Source: JASFYU01 sp045046905 (GTDB lineage Bacteria > Bacteroidota > Bacteroidia > Flavobacteriales > Flavobacteriaceae). From it: DNA of 8,077 bases. The notes beneath the pieces are model-generated. The model was not told the DNA's origin, ran no database searches, and saw only the letters and a program-made list of their open reading frames with translations. Positions 7,386 to 8,077 of the stretch are shown here, piece by piece (within the stretch, counting starts at the first letter, position 1; each line of letters starts with the position of its first letter). The stretch is taken from NCBI GenBank assembly GCA_045046905.1, contig JASFYU010000046.1:1-8077 (forward strand), in the 5' to 3' direction. The position numbers and the translations under genes were made by a program.

Positions 7386-7438
7386 CAATAAGATTTAACA
7401 AAATATCTAATCCTATTTTGTTAAATCTTATTGCTTTT
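7386..7438 (+). terminator. Hairpin terminator after susD (20-bp perfect stem, 8-base loop)
   Basis: The arms 7386-7405 and 7414-7433 are perfectly complementary over 20 bp, with the loop TCTAATCC. The stem starts six bases after the susD stop and is followed by CTTTT. Its low G+C and short T tract are weaker than in enterobacterial terminators, but the length and position make it the likely end of the fecR-susC-susD transcript. The A-rich sequence ahead of the left arm means it could also act in the other direction. Confidence 0.75.
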
Positions 7439-7885
7439 AAAAAATGATTTTGGCGAAGCGCAACTTGTCGAAATGGAAAAAAAAGTCTTTGTCACATATT
7501 CGGACACCGGATAAAATAGATGACAACCTTAAGCAAGATTTGGCGTCTGCTGGAGTAAATTGTACTACAGATATTGTAGTGCCTGCCACCAACTTGGTGG
7601 TGAGGAGTGGTAACGAGATTTTCACCCGTGGCAGATATTGATTGAGTAACCAGTTGTAAGGAAAGGCTTATAAAAGTGACGCTTAATGGCATGGAGGGTT
7701 CAGTGGAAGAGAACCGAGTAATCTATATCAGTATGATGTCACAGCATAGCTTTTTATAGGATAAAGAAATAGCCGATTATTAAGTTAAGTTTTGGAATCG
7801 AGGCAAGTGCTTAAATTGAAAGCTTGAGAAATGATTCTTTAGCCAATAAAAATCAGGTAATATTTAAATAAAATTAAAATAACAA
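7439..7885. other. Gap of about 450 bp with no recognisable gene
   Basis: This stretch separates the susCD operon from the amidohydrolase gene. The longest plus-strand ORF is 65 codons (7444-7641), starting MILAKRNLSKWKKK and ending EIFTRGRY. It has no convincing leader, since its ATG lies right at the terminator, and I do not recognise it. Protein-like pieces also appear in other frames, for example MEKKVFVTYSDTG before a stop at 7512-7514 and MEGSVEENRVIYISMM from 7691. This may be a decayed gene with several frameshifts, or simply non-coding DNA. Two adjacent hairpins lie at 7562-7600. The last part, 7760-7885, is AT-rich and would contain the promoter of the next gene, but I saw no good consensus match. 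Confidence 0.4.
7562..7600. repeat. Two adjacent short hairpins in the gap
   Basis: The first is GTACTACA-GATAT-TGTAGTGC (7562-7582), an 8-bp stem with one G-T pair and a 5-base loop. The second is CCACCAA-C-TTGGTGG (7586-7600), a 7-bp inverted repeat around a single central base. As RNA it would fold as CCACCA with a 3-base loop. They are three bases apart. They could be part of a small structured RNA, a transcript end or a binding site; nothing identifies a known family. Confidence 0.3.
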
Positions 7886-7909
7886 ATGTATCATTTTAAG
7901 GACACTAGG

Positions 7910-8077
7910 ATGAATTCTTTTATTGGACGCACCTTTAAGGTAACAACGCTATTATTTTTGTTCTCAACAGTTGTAATGGCACAAAATTTTGATATCCTAA
8001 TCAAGGGCGGTCATGTAATCGATGCCAAAAATGGTATTGATAAAGTGATAGATATAGCGATAAAAGAAGGGAAAATA
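7910..8077 (+). CDS. Exported amidohydrolase, dihydroorotase-like superfamily (5' end only)
   Basis: Only the first 56 codons are in the window. Residues 1-24 are a signal peptide (MNSFIGRTFK basic end, VTTLLFLFSTVV core, cleavage near VMA-Q). The mature part opens NFDILIKGGHVIDAKNGIDKVIDIAIKEGKI, the N-terminal beta-sandwich typical of metal-dependent amidohydrolases of the dihydroorotase, D-aminoacylase and isoaspartyl dipeptidase type. The metal-binding HxH motif that normally follows within the next 30 or so residues is past the window end, so the exact reaction is unknown. An ATG at 7886 is in frame and would add eight residues. I prefer 7910 because the signal peptide is then of normal length and AAGGA lies seven bases upstream (7898-7902). 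The gene follows the susD hairpin and a long gap, so it probably has its own promoter. It may process what SusCD imports, but that is an inference from position. Confidence 0.85.
   Translation, partial: MNSFIGRTFKVTTLLFLFSTVVMAQNFDILIKGGHVIDAKNGIDKVIDIAIKEGKI

Noticed and set aside
7437..7692. Minus-strand ORFs of 62 and 66 codons after susD
   Set aside because: They have no recognisable content or leader, and one begins inside the hairpin-containing gap with no promoter that I could see.

Overview
The window looks like a piece of a Bacteroidota chromosome, most likely from a marine or soil Flavobacteriia member. The evidence is an AT-rich background, A-rich leader sequences with no Shine-Dalgarno ahead of the fecR, susC and susD starts, and a FecR-type anti-sigma factor followed by a SusC/SusD outer-membrane pair. 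No rRNA, tRNA or CRISPR array was seen.

Layout. Positions 1-897 (minus strand) are the left part of an IS3-family insertion sequence. It has an intact orfA, an A AAA AAG slippage site, and an orfB that carries an in-frame TAA and runs off the window edge. A plausible terminal inverted repeat ends at 897. Beyond it, 898-1012 holds a short minus-strand open stub that may be the 5' end of a gene cut by the element. Positions 1013-1117 are a non-coding regulatory stretch with repeats, a 14-bp perfect palindrome and a candidate promoter. Then, all on the plus strand: a fecR-type anti-sigma factor (1118-2278), a SusC-type TonB-dependent transporter with an N-terminal STN signalling domain (2373-5813), and a SusD-type surface lipoprotein (5832-7379). 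A 20-bp perfect hairpin (7386-7433) closes the operon. About 450 bp without a recognisable gene follow (7439-7885). The window ends inside the 5' end of an exported amidohydrolase (from 7910).

How the genes work together. SusD is expected to cap the SusC barrel and hand it an oligomeric or otherwise bulky nutrient, which SusC imports with TonB energy. The STN domain of SusC should contact the periplasmic part of the FecR protein, which in turn would control an ECF sigma factor. That sigma gene normally sits just upstream of fecR but is not visible here. The exported amidohydrolase may process the imported compound, but the hairpin and the gap suggest it is transcribed separately. The substrate cannot be deduced from this sequence.

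I did not find a clearly new system. The points most worth a second look are the missing sigma factor beside an IS insertion, the palindromic fecR promoter region, the gene stub at the IS edge, the D-to-N change in the SusC plug motif, and the unexplained, hairpin-containing gap downstream of susD.
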